From NCBI RefSeq assembly GCF_905475465.1, contig NC_062253.1, positions 10,044,001 to 10,108,000 of the forward strand: a DNA stretch of 64,000 nucleotides. The letters run 5' to 3'. Below the pieces are notes generated by a model. It saw only the letters and a list, made by a program, of their open reading frames with translations, was not told the origin of the DNA and did no database searches. The position numbers were made by a program, and so were the translations under genes. The DNA is from Pieris napi (lineage: Eukaryota > Arthropoda > Insecta > Lepidoptera > Pieridae). Below, in pieces: positions 45,085 to 57,000 of this stretch (positions within the stretch are counted from its first letter, which is position 1; each line of letters starts with the position of its first letter).

Positions 45085-48000
45085 TCACCGCCAGATTCTG
45101 CATGTGTTATCTTTTGACGCTGTAATGATAGCATCGCCGGCGTAGGAGAACGCGCACGAGAAAATCTCCCCACAGTGGCCGGAGAGGACCTGGATATTAA
45201 ATAATTATTACTTTACACATATATTTGTATATTCCAAACTAGTAGACTCGGCCAAGCGTTGCTGTGGCTAAGATTTTTGTTATATTACATAGTAGTAAAC
45301 TATTCAAGAGAAAAGGCAGGAGAACACCAATCCACCATGCTTTTTTGGTGGTTATGCCATTAAATTGTAGCTTATGTGAAACGTTGGTAATTATTTTGAT
45401 AAGAATCAATAGGTACCTAGGTACGAATAAAGAGCCTTTTCTAGCGGTGGTATTTTAATAAAAAAAAACAATAAAAGGACGCTTATTGTGACGTAACTAT
45501 AAAAGATAGAGACATGCTGTCGCGACAATTTTTATAGATAGTGATGTGCCCTAAAAAATTGTAACACATCATTTTGTTCTATCATTAATAGTTTTCGCAG
45601 CGCACACGATTGAAGGAAGTTTTTTGTTTATTTTTTTACACCTTGTCTATGTCTATGTCATCTATGTCACTCGGGAATAGTGTAGCTTGCCAACGGTGAA
45701 AGAATTTTTGAAATCGGTCAAGTAGTTTCAGAGCCTATTCATTTCAAACGAACAAAAATCAAACCTTTCCTCTTTATAATATTATATAGTATTATATAGA
45801 CTAAATATATATAATATATTATATAGACTAAAATTGCGCATGAGAAAATTAAATTAACAAGTTTCTTTTATAATGTTGCGAGTTAGAGCTATTACGCACT
45901 GTCGACTTGTCGCCGGCGACTCGGTCGCCTCGGCGACCAAAACATAGGCAACTAGGCAGGAGACCAAGCCGAGCGACAGTATTCCAAGTACATTCGTATA
46001 TATACGTCCAGTCGTTACGACAGTTGCTCGCAGTGTGAATGCTTCCATTTGAAGCCGTGCTCCTATTGGTCGCCAGCGACCGGCAGTCGCTTGTGTGTCG
46101 CCACGACGCGGCGAGTCGCCCAGTCGCTTGGGCGACCGACGACCAAGTGCGTAGACATCTATTTAAACTGTAGAAACTCACAGTCGCCAGCGACCGAGTC
46201 GCCGGCGACAAGTCGACAGTGCGTAATAGCTCTTAAGTTCGGTGGCGATTGTTGTAGGGATGTTATATTTGTTAAATGACACATTTTGTGTGAAGCTGGG
46301 TGTCAAGTGGATGAGTGGTGACATGAGCTTATAACTAACATAACATTAGGGGAAGTGGGGTTGCGACACTAGATTAACAAAAAACTAACTTGACTTATTA
46401 AAGGGTTATTAAATATAAGTGACATTTATGTTACCTATAAATAATATGGTAGGGGAGCCCAAGAGGGGATTTCGGGATTTACTAAAGCGCGGCAGATTAA
46501 TATATAGGGGTGTTCGAAATACATAATTTTAATTTTATTTAATTTGATGAGGGTGATCTCAAATATTTTTACACGGCCGATCGACACATTATTTTGAGTT
46601 AGTCTTGGTTGAGCTTGTCGGGTTACGTGTTCTCGTGCGTCTAGCATTTTTTATTTGGATATATACTTTTTGTTAAATATAGATAATTATAGACACGTCC
46701 ACTATTTAAAATTGTATAGTGAGTGTTAAGTGCGTGTTTGAGAACTATTGAGGCAAGGTATCAATAATTATCATCAGTCTAACCTCTTTTTTTGTGCCCA
46801 TACTAACACTAATCCAAATCCTTACGGCTGATATTATTGTGTGCCTATTTTCCTGTAAGGAGACATTGAAGAGGTATGTACTCAGGACTTATTATTTAAT
46901 ATGAATTGTGTATCGACGGCCACCGAACCGTTCTTTGTGGTACATAATTTTTTGGTAGCAGAGCGTGGTTCCATTTTAGTAAATAATTGTTCGGTAGTAT
47001 AAGTCCTGGGTTCATAACTTATTAATATATTTTTTTATTTTGTTTGTTTGTAGGGATTATAGTTTTTTTTAAATAGTGTTTTAAAATAGTTTTTTGTAAT
47101 TAGTTATATTCGCCGTTTATTATTATTTATTTTTTTGTTAAATTTTTTGTGCTATTGTTTGTACTCATATCTTTTATAATGGCGGTCTCGCACAAGGCAC
47201 AAATAGCTGGTGTATTACGGTGGCTAGGATCGGCCGTTTTAAATATTTCGCGAAAAGATCGCGTTCAGGCGCTTCTATCAAGAAGTGACGCGTTAGAGGA
47301 TAGAATGAAAGATTTATATAAATCGTATCAGGCACTACTTGAGTTGGGTTTGGAGCCGGAGGTGATGGACAAGGTTTCTGCAGACATGGATCAGGCTGAG
47401 GATTTGGCTGATCAAATTAGGGAAGCCGTTGGGATTATTAAATCTTCGGTTAATCAGTCAAATAACCTTCAATCGAAGGATAGTTTAACTTTTTCAAGTG
47501 GTATTATAGGTAGGTTACCCAAACTAGATTTGCCCCATTTTAGTGGTGATTTAGGCCAATGGGTGGCGTTTATTCATTTATTTGATAGTTTAGTGCACTC
47601 AAGAGTTGATTTAACACCTGCTCAAAAGTTGGCATATTTGTTGGCTAGTCTCACCGGGGAGGCTAAAGGGTTAGTCCAACATTTAGTACTTGTGGACAAT
47701 AATTATGATATAGCTAGAGATTTACTTATGCGGCGTTATCAAAACATACGTAAGCTGGCGGATAGCCACGTAGATGTCATATTAAATTTACAGAGTAACG
47801 TGCAGAGCCACAACTTAAGAATTCAAGTTTTAAATCCTTTATTAGTGGCAATTAATGCCTTAAGGGGTTTAAATTTACCTGTAGATAGTTGGTCTTTTAT
47901 TTTGTTGCATATAACGTTACAAAAACTAAATTTAGACATGCGCACCCGATTTGAACAGGCGTATGGTGGAGATTCATCCACTCATCTTCCCTCGTTTGAT

Positions 48001-51000
48001 GAATTGATTTTGTTTTTAGAGGATGAGTGTCGCAGACAGGATAATGTTCCAGCGCCGTCCACAACGCCAGCCCCAATTTCTACTGGGCCGCGACAACAGC
48101 ATATGCGCTTAGTACGACGCCCTGACCAGCGAGTTTATAACGTGGCAACTCAACATCCAGGCAAACGTTGTGTTTATTGTCGAGTCCCTGATCACACCGT
48201 GGTGTCATGTCAAAAGTTTTTGGCATTACGTTTTCAAGCACGACGTAATATTGCCAGACAGCGGAAGTGGTGTTATGGTTGTTTAGGTAATCACCTGGCA
48301 TCACAATGCCAAGTGTCACGACCATGCAAACAATGTAATGACAATCATCACATTATACTTTGCGGTAATGCGAATGGTTCACCCCAATCAGCTGCACCGG
48401 CACGGGAGTTTGTTGAAGCCATTCAAAATACAGGTGATCAGTGGACTGGTAGTGTGCAGGTTAGAACCCATACTTTTGGTCATACTTCCAGGCACCAAAC
48501 AGAATCCGGTTACGATAATTACCATCGGAGGCGGCCACCACCCTCCAGGGGCGGGGGAAACTTAAGGTCTCATAACAGGCCTCGTGTCACCTTTGATCAG
48601 CAACAACCTCCTAAGAGCAAGGATAATTATGACTCTTGTGCATCACCTGTTATTGAACAGCAACGTCGTGATTTTGTTAGGCCTTTGCCTTTTTCTGAGT
48701 GGCCTAGTTTAGGCCAGCGGGTCCCTGAACCAGAAGAATATTGACTAGATCACGTTCCCACTAGAACTCCTACATCTCCCATTACTGTTTTGTTACCCAC
48801 CGCACAGGTTTGTGTTGGTTCTCTATCAGGTGAGCAAGTAACCACGCGTGCGATTTTGGATTCTGGAGCACAGGGAAGTTTGGTGTCAATGGATTTGGTG
48901 GACAGGTTACAGTTGCGTATTTCGCCTGTTAGCGGGGGTATATTTGGTGTAGGTGGTCTTAAGGTTGCTGGTTTGCGGGGACAAGTTACACTAACTTTTT
49001 CTTCTGTTCAATGCTCTCATCCACAGATTACAACTTCTGCCATTATTTTAGATAATGTTATGGGCAGACACCCACTTGTTAAATTACCATCGGAGATATT
49101 AGATTTTACACGTAGTCTTAACTTAGCGGATTGTACATTTCATATTGCAGGTCAAATTGATTTGCTACTCGGAGCAGAAGTTTTAGGCATGCTGCGACTA
49201 AGTAAAAGCACACTTTTACAACCAGGGGGCTTAGTAGCAGTAACATCTGATTTTGGTGATGTCATTATGGGTCCTGTGTTTCCAATACAGTCTCTTACAG
49301 TGGAAGATGGTAACTGGTGTGTGGGACTCTCACTTGCTGAAGCTATTCAACGGTTTTGGGAAGTCGAAGAGCCTCCCACAGCGGCTCGTGAAAACCCGGA
49401 GCACCAAGAATGTGAATTGTTCTTTCAGAACAACACTGGTCGTCTTCGTTCAGGTAGGTTTGTCACCCGGTTACCTTTCTTACCATCCCGACCTCTTTTG
49501 GGTCACTCCAGGACTTTAGCTGAGAAAAGGTTAACATCCATGGAGAGACGAATGAAGAGAGATTCGACTTTTCGTACTAAGTATATTGAATTTATGGACG
49601 AGTACTTTAAGCTCGGACATATGTCAGTTTCTGATTTTGATTGGCGCACACAGGAGCACTACTTTATCCCACATCATGCTGTGTTTAAAGGTGGTAAAAT
49701 CAGAGTAGTTTTTGATGGCTCAGCGCCTAGTTCCAATGGAGTTTCTTTAAATCAATGTTTGCATTCGGGCCCAAAGTTACATCGTGACATTGGTGATATT
49801 CTAACAAATTTTAGAAGACATCAGATCGTATTTGTTGCAGATATTAAAATGATGTTTAGGCAAACTGTAATTCATACTGATGACCGTTGCTATCAACTTA
49901 TCTTGTGGCGTGAGAAGGAATCCGATCCTGTTACAGTATTTGAATTGAATACCAATACATATGGACTCAGATCAAGTCCTTATATTGCTATTCGTACATT
50001 ATTAGAATTGGCTGAGCGGGAACGTTTGCAATTTCCAAGAGCAGCTGATGTTTTGACAAGTGATGTTTTCGTTGACGACATTTGCACCGGCGCTGCAAAT
50101 GAGAAAGAAGCTTTAATACTACGCAACGAGCTAATTGGGATTCTTAAGGCTGGTGGATATGAGTTAAGGAAATGGGTGTCTAACTCACAAGCTGTTCTTG
50201 CTGGTTTACCCGAGGATCATCAACAAGATCCTTATATTTTTCAGAACGTGGACAACCCTGACGCTGTTGCAGTATTAGGTATTCAGTATCAACCGTTAGC
50301 TGATATATTTACTTTTCGAGTGCAGGATATAGATGTAATTAAATCTTGGACCAAGCGTGTAGTACTTTCGACTGTAGCCAGGATATATGATCCTAATGGA
50401 TGGTTAGCTCCAGTTGTTTTTTGGGCAAAATGTTTTATACAAAAGCTTTGGTTACAAGGATTAACATGGGATGCCCCTTTAGTAGGTGAATTGTTAAGTG
50501 TTTGGGTTAGGTTTGTTTCGTCCCTTCCTGAAATTCAATTGATTAAAATTGATAGATGTTTATTGCCACCAGGGAAATGCACAGTAGATATTCATGGTTT
50601 TTGTGATGCATCGGAAAGTGGTTATGCTGCTTCAGTTTATATTCGTTCTGTCAATAAATCTGGTGTTGTAACGGTTAAATTGGTTATGGCAAAAAGTAAG
50701 GTTGCACCAGTAAGAACACGCTTAACAATTCCTAAACTAGAGTTATCAGGTGCTGTTCTATTGATACGTTTGATAAACCATGTTAAATCCATTTTTGGCC
50801 AAAATATGAATATCCAGAAGTGTTTTGCTTGGACTGATAGTCAGATAGTTCTTGCATGGTTGCAAGCGTCAGTTCATGTTCTGGAAGTATTCGTGGCCAA
50901 TCGGGTTTGTCAAATTCAGCAATCTGTTGTGACATTAGATTGGAGGCATGCATTGGGCATGTGCATCTCGAGGCTGTGAGGCTCCATTTATATTAGACCA

Positions 51001-54000
51001 TTCCTTGTGGTGGGCTACAGGTTGGCTGCACCAACCTGAGAGTTGCTGGCCTCACACTAAAACGGAACTTGTTGAGCCTCTTCCGGGATTAAGAGTTATT
51101 TCTATTGTCGTTCGGGAATCGGTTTTAAAAAGAGCCGTGGCGGGCTTGTCATGTCTCCCAGTGGCATAAACTTTGCTCCCAGCCTCCGGTTTTGGACTCA
51201 GTCATGTTGCGCCTGACTGGGACGGGGGACTGTTCGAAATACATAATTTTAATTTTATTTAATTTGATGAGGGTGATCTCAAATATTTTTACACGGCCGA
51301 TCGACACATTATTTTGAGTTAGTCTTGGTTGAGCTTGTCGGGTTACGTGTTCGCGTGCGTCTAGCATTTTTTATTTGGATATATACTTTTTGTTAAATAT
51401 AGATAATTATAGACACGTCCACTATTTAAAATTGTATAGTGAGTGTTAAGTGCGTGTTTGAGAACTATTGAGGCAAGGTATCAATAATTATCATCAGTCT
51501 AACCTCTTTTTTTGTGCCCATACTAACACTAATCCAAATCCTTACGGCTGATATTATTGTGTGCCTATTTTCCTGTAAGGAGACATTGAAGAGGTATGTA
51601 CTCAGGACTTATTATTTAATATGAATTGTGTATCGACGGCCACCGAACCGTTCTTTGTGGTACAAGGGGGATACCTTGTACCCGGTTAAGTACCTCCACA
51701 AAATATGAGGCCCATATATAAGGCCGCACGTGAAGGAGACAGGATCAGTTTAGTAAAAAAAAATTGACCATCAGAAATTCCCGAGCGCGTCAGATTAAGG
51801 TAGGGTGAGTTAATTACATCCTAAAAAGTGTATATTCCACTAATCTGACAATTTGAGAGTGACGGAAAAAAAGGGGAGGGCAACAAAGTTGTAAAAAAAA
51901 ACGTCATCTCGACATTCTCGAGCGTAGCTAATTTTTTTTTATTTTGAAGGAAATAATTCAAGAATAATGAAAAATATATAATCTGACGATTTCCGCAAGC
52001 CTAAATAACAAAAATTCGTCGATAAAGTTAAATGCGTGCAGCTGCGTGATGCCTACATTTCCTTAAACCGATCGGAATCTACTAAACGGCGTTCTAAATA
52101 TTTCCCTCAAAATTACATTTCCTGTGAATTTGAAGCGATTCGGACCGATAGATTTTGAGAAATTTTGAAAAATCTTAAAAAAATAAGAAATATTTTTTTT
52201 AAAGTGGTTTCTTTATCGATCAACTTCAAAAACTAATCCGCCTTTGAGCTTGAAAAACCACGTCGATCGCCACCAAGCTGGTCAAAAGCGGTTGATTCGT
52301 TCGAGAGATATCGTACACGAAAGAAACCCGAAAAAGTGTTTTTTCGGGATTACTCCGAAATTTGTGGTTCGATCAACTAAAATTGCAAAACTAAAACTAA
52401 AACTGCGTCGAATGCCGCCAACCGCGTGAAAATTGCTTGATCCATTCAAAAGTTATTGCGGTTTGAAAATTCCAAAAATAGTGTTCTAATGAAACTTCTA
52501 TCAGACTTTCGAGCTGGGAGAGCTCAAATGCATAGAAATGTTATTTCTTTGAACTCAGCGACTCAAAATATCAATTTTAAGCGCCCAGGAATGGAATTAG
52601 CGGGAAGTTGCAGGGATGGCCCTTTAGGTGAACCGTTTTTCTATTTTTTTTTTGTCAGATCAGGCGAATCCCTCTAGATAATCGTCAGATTATGAGACAG
52701 TACCTTTAGAACATAAAGATGAACCACATATATCTTAATCCGACGCGCTTGAGTATTTCAAAATTGCGTCTTTTTTTGCAAATTAAGAAAATGGCTGTGG
52801 GTTTGCGTCCCATCGAAATCGTCAGATTAGTGAATGAGAGCTTTTTTTTGGTGCACTTAACACTCCCTTAGAAAATCTGACGCGCTCGATAAAAAATTTT
52901 TTTTTTAAATTTTCAACCCTTAAATACAAACACCCGCATCATGCAAACGATCAGATTAACATACGTACATTATTAAAAATACGTAGGGCATAGATGCTAT
53001 CAATATCTGACGCGCTCGAGGATGTCCATGCAACAGTTTTTTTTACATATTTAACTATCTATAGCCGCTTCCCCCACCGATGAAAAGGAATTTATCATAT
53101 AACATTTTTTTCTTCTTTTTATCTAAGCTTTGCATCCCAATAGGTCTCTACGACGCTCGAGTAAATCCCCATTTAGCATCGTGGGCTCCCCTACCAATAT
53201 AAGTGTAGGCGACCTATTACACATTATAGGAAACGAGAATGTTATAATATATTACAAATTATGAGTATGGGTAAAACTAAAGGGCTCATTTTGGCTTTAA
53301 GTGTGCGATGATTGCATTTGGTATGTGCTTCTAATTATTAACTTAAATATATATATGTAACTTAACTAAAGTTAGTTTATATAACTCACGCCATATTTCT
53401 TTGTTATAACTATATTATACTAAGTGTTAAACAATTAAATTATTGGGTAGGTAGAAAAGCAGATTTACCTGCAAACAGTTGCCCGTGTTAGTGTTCCATA
53501 CTCTCGCACTGCGGTCTGCTGAAGCTGTCAAAAGACATCCACCGGCTGGGCTGAAACACACCTGAAACATGTTTTGACAAAATAAAATGACTCAGTACCT
53601 GAAAGAAGAAAATTTTATTTACCTACCTATATTATACCCAAAATACCTACGTATATAGGTTCTGATATCTCAAAAACTACTGATTTCAACTGAAACTTGA
53701 ACTGTTTCTTTCAATATACGTGATTCAAATATAAATTTAAAAAAGATCATTAGTTAGTACACCTGCTTGAATACCTAAAAAGATCGTCATTCTAAAATAT
53801 TATCCTCTACCAACAATGTGGCATAAGTGCAGGGTAAACTGACTTCCTTTATTGAACTCGGTAAGAGCGACAACACCATTGTTTGTAATAAACTTGAATT
53901 TTAAAATCACTATTAATTTGGGGCCGTTCAAGTATGACGTAAGCAGATTAACTGCAATTCACCCACGCTTCCTCTTGTCAGCAAAAGCAAAGCTGTCAAA

Positions 54001-57000
54001 AATAATAGTACATAAACGTATTAATTTTTTGTAGGAATCTTCGAAAATTTATTTCGTTTCTAAGCATAGACAATGTGTGGGTAATATGTGTAAAAAAGTA
54101 AATAATTACTGTTGACGTAATCACTAAAAAGAAAATCAAAGACCCCCTATAGTGCTTACGTAATACTGGAACGGCCCCTTTACGTAGAACGTAAAAACGT
54201 AGGAATTATTCAAATTTCGATTTGCCTTTATATATTTTTATAATTAACTTATCTGAATGAACTAAAAAACCGTTAAAAACATGCCTTAGAAACCTCCTCC
54301 CTATGTCCCCTCATGACAGCTAGCTCCTTGAAATCCGATTTCACGTCATAGATGCGAGCTGAACAGTCACTCGAAGATGTTGCCATGCGTTGACCGGCCC
54401 AGTCAAAGCAGATGTCTAGCACCTAGTAATTATCAGTTAACAATAAAATTATATAAAAAAGACATGCGTTTGACCCACGGTACAATAGTAAACAGGTAAG
54501 TACGAGTGAGCGACCCGGAAGGTCAATATTGTAAATTAGATTAATACAGTTGAGAATATTTTAATTAATATTTTGGGCATTTTTTCCTCATTTATCCTAG
54601 GTACGAATTGCTAGTATTCAATTACTTTTGAAATGTAGGTCAGACTTCTCGAACTCATGACTTACCCAATACTAAGTTAAACATAAAGTCTGACCTTCTT
54701 TTGTTTAAGAATATTATTTGAATTCAATACGTTTTTGACACATGGGTCTTATATACGAGTTACCGAGGATTGAACAGCAATGTTTAACTATAAAGTTTGT
54801 ATCACTATTTTATCAGGCGTTATTTTTTACGTTTTTTACACCTGAAAATTAGCCAGTTTCATTTTTATTTAAAACAATATTGACTTTACAGAAAAAAACA
54901 AATCAAGCAATGGTTTAAAAGTTTAAGGAAGTGCATTACAAAAGCTCAGAGTACGTTTATCACCAATCAATGATGATACGAAGACATTGATTGAAACGTG
55001 GACAAATATTAACATTGGCACAGAATCCGTACCTCATCCGTGTGCCCCGCGACAGTTGCAAGACATTCTGTCTTCCTGGCGTCCCATAGCTTCGCGCTCC
55101 CATCCAAGGAAGATGATCCTACGAGGGAACTGTCCCAGTTGAACTGGACGTTGGATATTTCACCTTCATGGCCTCTCAGTACTGATACACGACTGTAGAA
55201 TTTTCGATGTAAATGTAAATTGTCGAACTTTTAAGTGTCATTTTATAAAATTATTGTTATGCGTAAATGTTGCGTATAATATCCGGGAGCAGCTACTTAA
55301 ACGTATAGTACAATATAATGGTTTGTTTAAAAATAAAACATTTATTTCGCTTTCGAAATTAATAAGTATTAAAAATTTATAATATAAATATTTTTTTAAT
55401 ACTGGCAGGCGTTATAAATATTCACGACTATTTTAAACGCCTACTGAAATAATATGAGCAAAAAGGTCTATGTTTACACATAACTTGACATGACTTATAT
55501 TTACTCTTTAAGTCTCGTATCCCATATAGAGATGGTGCCATCAAAAGATCCAGTAATTAGTCGCTGTCCTTCATTAGGGTCAAACTGGAGAGCTATCACC
55601 TCCGCTGTATGTCCAGTGTATGTGTTGACCTCCGTGCCTGAAAATCAGTGTTAAATATTTTGTGTAACAGCTGCACTGAGAGCATTAACCTTATAATATA
55701 GATACATAGTTAAAACCAGAAATTAAACGTGTATTTATTTATTTTATGCACCAACAAAGTAGACACTAATACAAGCAATGTAACACAAACACAAACACAA
55801 GCCAAGTGCTGCCCCAATTATAGGCGCATACAACATTCTAAATTTTTATAAGTACATTAAAAGAAGAAAAAATTAAGATAAAATAAAATAAAAACATTAC
55901 AAAATTAATTGAATTAATTGAATAACCCCGATAAAATCCTAATGAGTAATCAGCTGAGCCGCTAACTTTTTGAAATGTTTAAATTTAGGAATTGAAATGT
56001 TTGAAAACATATCTATTTGGGGGAATTCACGACCCCCCCATTGCGATCCAATACCACCATCAATTTCAACGCTATGAATTAAATTATAACTCCTTAAAGA
56101 TCTATTTAATGGAGCATTTATGAGTTTCAAAGGAACTAGCAACCAACGCGAGCAATATTTTTTCTGACAAATCATATACATTTTAAAGTAAGAACTGACA
56201 CAACCAACAATTGTTGGTATCCTTCGTTTAATCCTTTACAATTTACATTATAATAGGCCTTTATAATGTAAATTGTAAAGTAAATAAATTCACAATTCAC
56301 ATGCGACTTGTGAATTTATTAGCTAGCGATTTTAACGTGAATGAATTATACTATAAAAATCGATTTTCGTGGAAAATATAATTTCACCTTATTATACAAA
56401 GTTACTTGCCAAACTGGAGTAATACATTTTTTTTTCAGGACGATCAGTTGAAGTAGTGCGAAAATTAATTTTGAAAACTTGGTACGGTATAAAATGACAT
56501 TTTCCTAAAAGTTGGAGTGATCAGCACAGAGTTTAGGATCATAGGCTACATAAAACACTATTCGGAATGACGTAAGAGAAAAAAAATTGGCAAAAAGTAA
56601 ATATTTGTAACAACAGGAATGAAAAAATTGTCACATGGTGTGCATTTTCTGGAATAACAAAAAAATATCCATAACTTCAAAAATACATGACTTATTTTTT
56701 TTTAATTTTTCTGATAACTGGTGTGGCATTACCTATGAGAAAATTTCGACTTGACGTCGACTTTTGGGACACCCTGTATATGGTTATAAGTCTCTACTAA
56801 AAATATATATGGACTTATAATGATCTGAATTAATTTTTTTTATTATGAGTAAAGTGTCATTCGTGAGTCAAAGTCAATGTCTTTATACAAACCAGTCCTA
56901 ACGTCGAAGAGCTTAGCTGTGGTATCCATAGAGCCAGTGGCTGCATGATCTCCCTTCGCGCTGAACTGGGCGGCAACCACTTCGCCAGCGTGACCCCATA

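Larger units (their letters stand above)
46511..51664 (+). mobile_element. BEL/Pao LTR retrotransposon, young, integrase deleted
   Basis: Two 434-bp LTRs (46511-46944, 51231-51664) begin TGTTCG and end GGTACA; I count one difference between them. AGGGG is duplicated at 46506-46510 and 51665-51669. A primer-binding-like TGGTAGCAGAGC follows the left LTR (46953), and a purine tract GGGACGGGGGA precedes the right one. Gag and pol are of BEL/Pao type. The integrase is missing, so the copy is defective although very recent. Confidence 0.93.
46448..53195. mobile_element. Element G: unfamiliar TIR element (1.6 kb) hosting a BEL insertion
   Basis: GGTAGGGGAGCCC at the left end is inverted at the right end (GGGCTCCCCTACC). 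Past it both ends share a GGGGATTT...ACT..AGCG pattern. AATAT flanks both sides (46443-46447, 53196-53200), a possible 5-bp duplication. Without the BEL element it is about 1,589 bp and non-coding. A motif close to GCGCGTCAGATTA recurs near the left end and after the BEL element, and in inverse form (TAATCTGACGCGC) towards the right end, like subterminal binding sites. I could not place it in a known superfamily. Confidence 0.65.

Noticed and set aside
46049..46279. ORFs of 64-120 codons in the CpG-rich MITE
   Set aside because: They arise from the low stop frequency of GTCGC-rich inverted repeats; no domain.
56640..56780. GGGACACCCTGTAT as the end of a further transposon
   Set aside because: The motif is common at ends of insect elements, but I could not find a matching opposite end, so no element is called.
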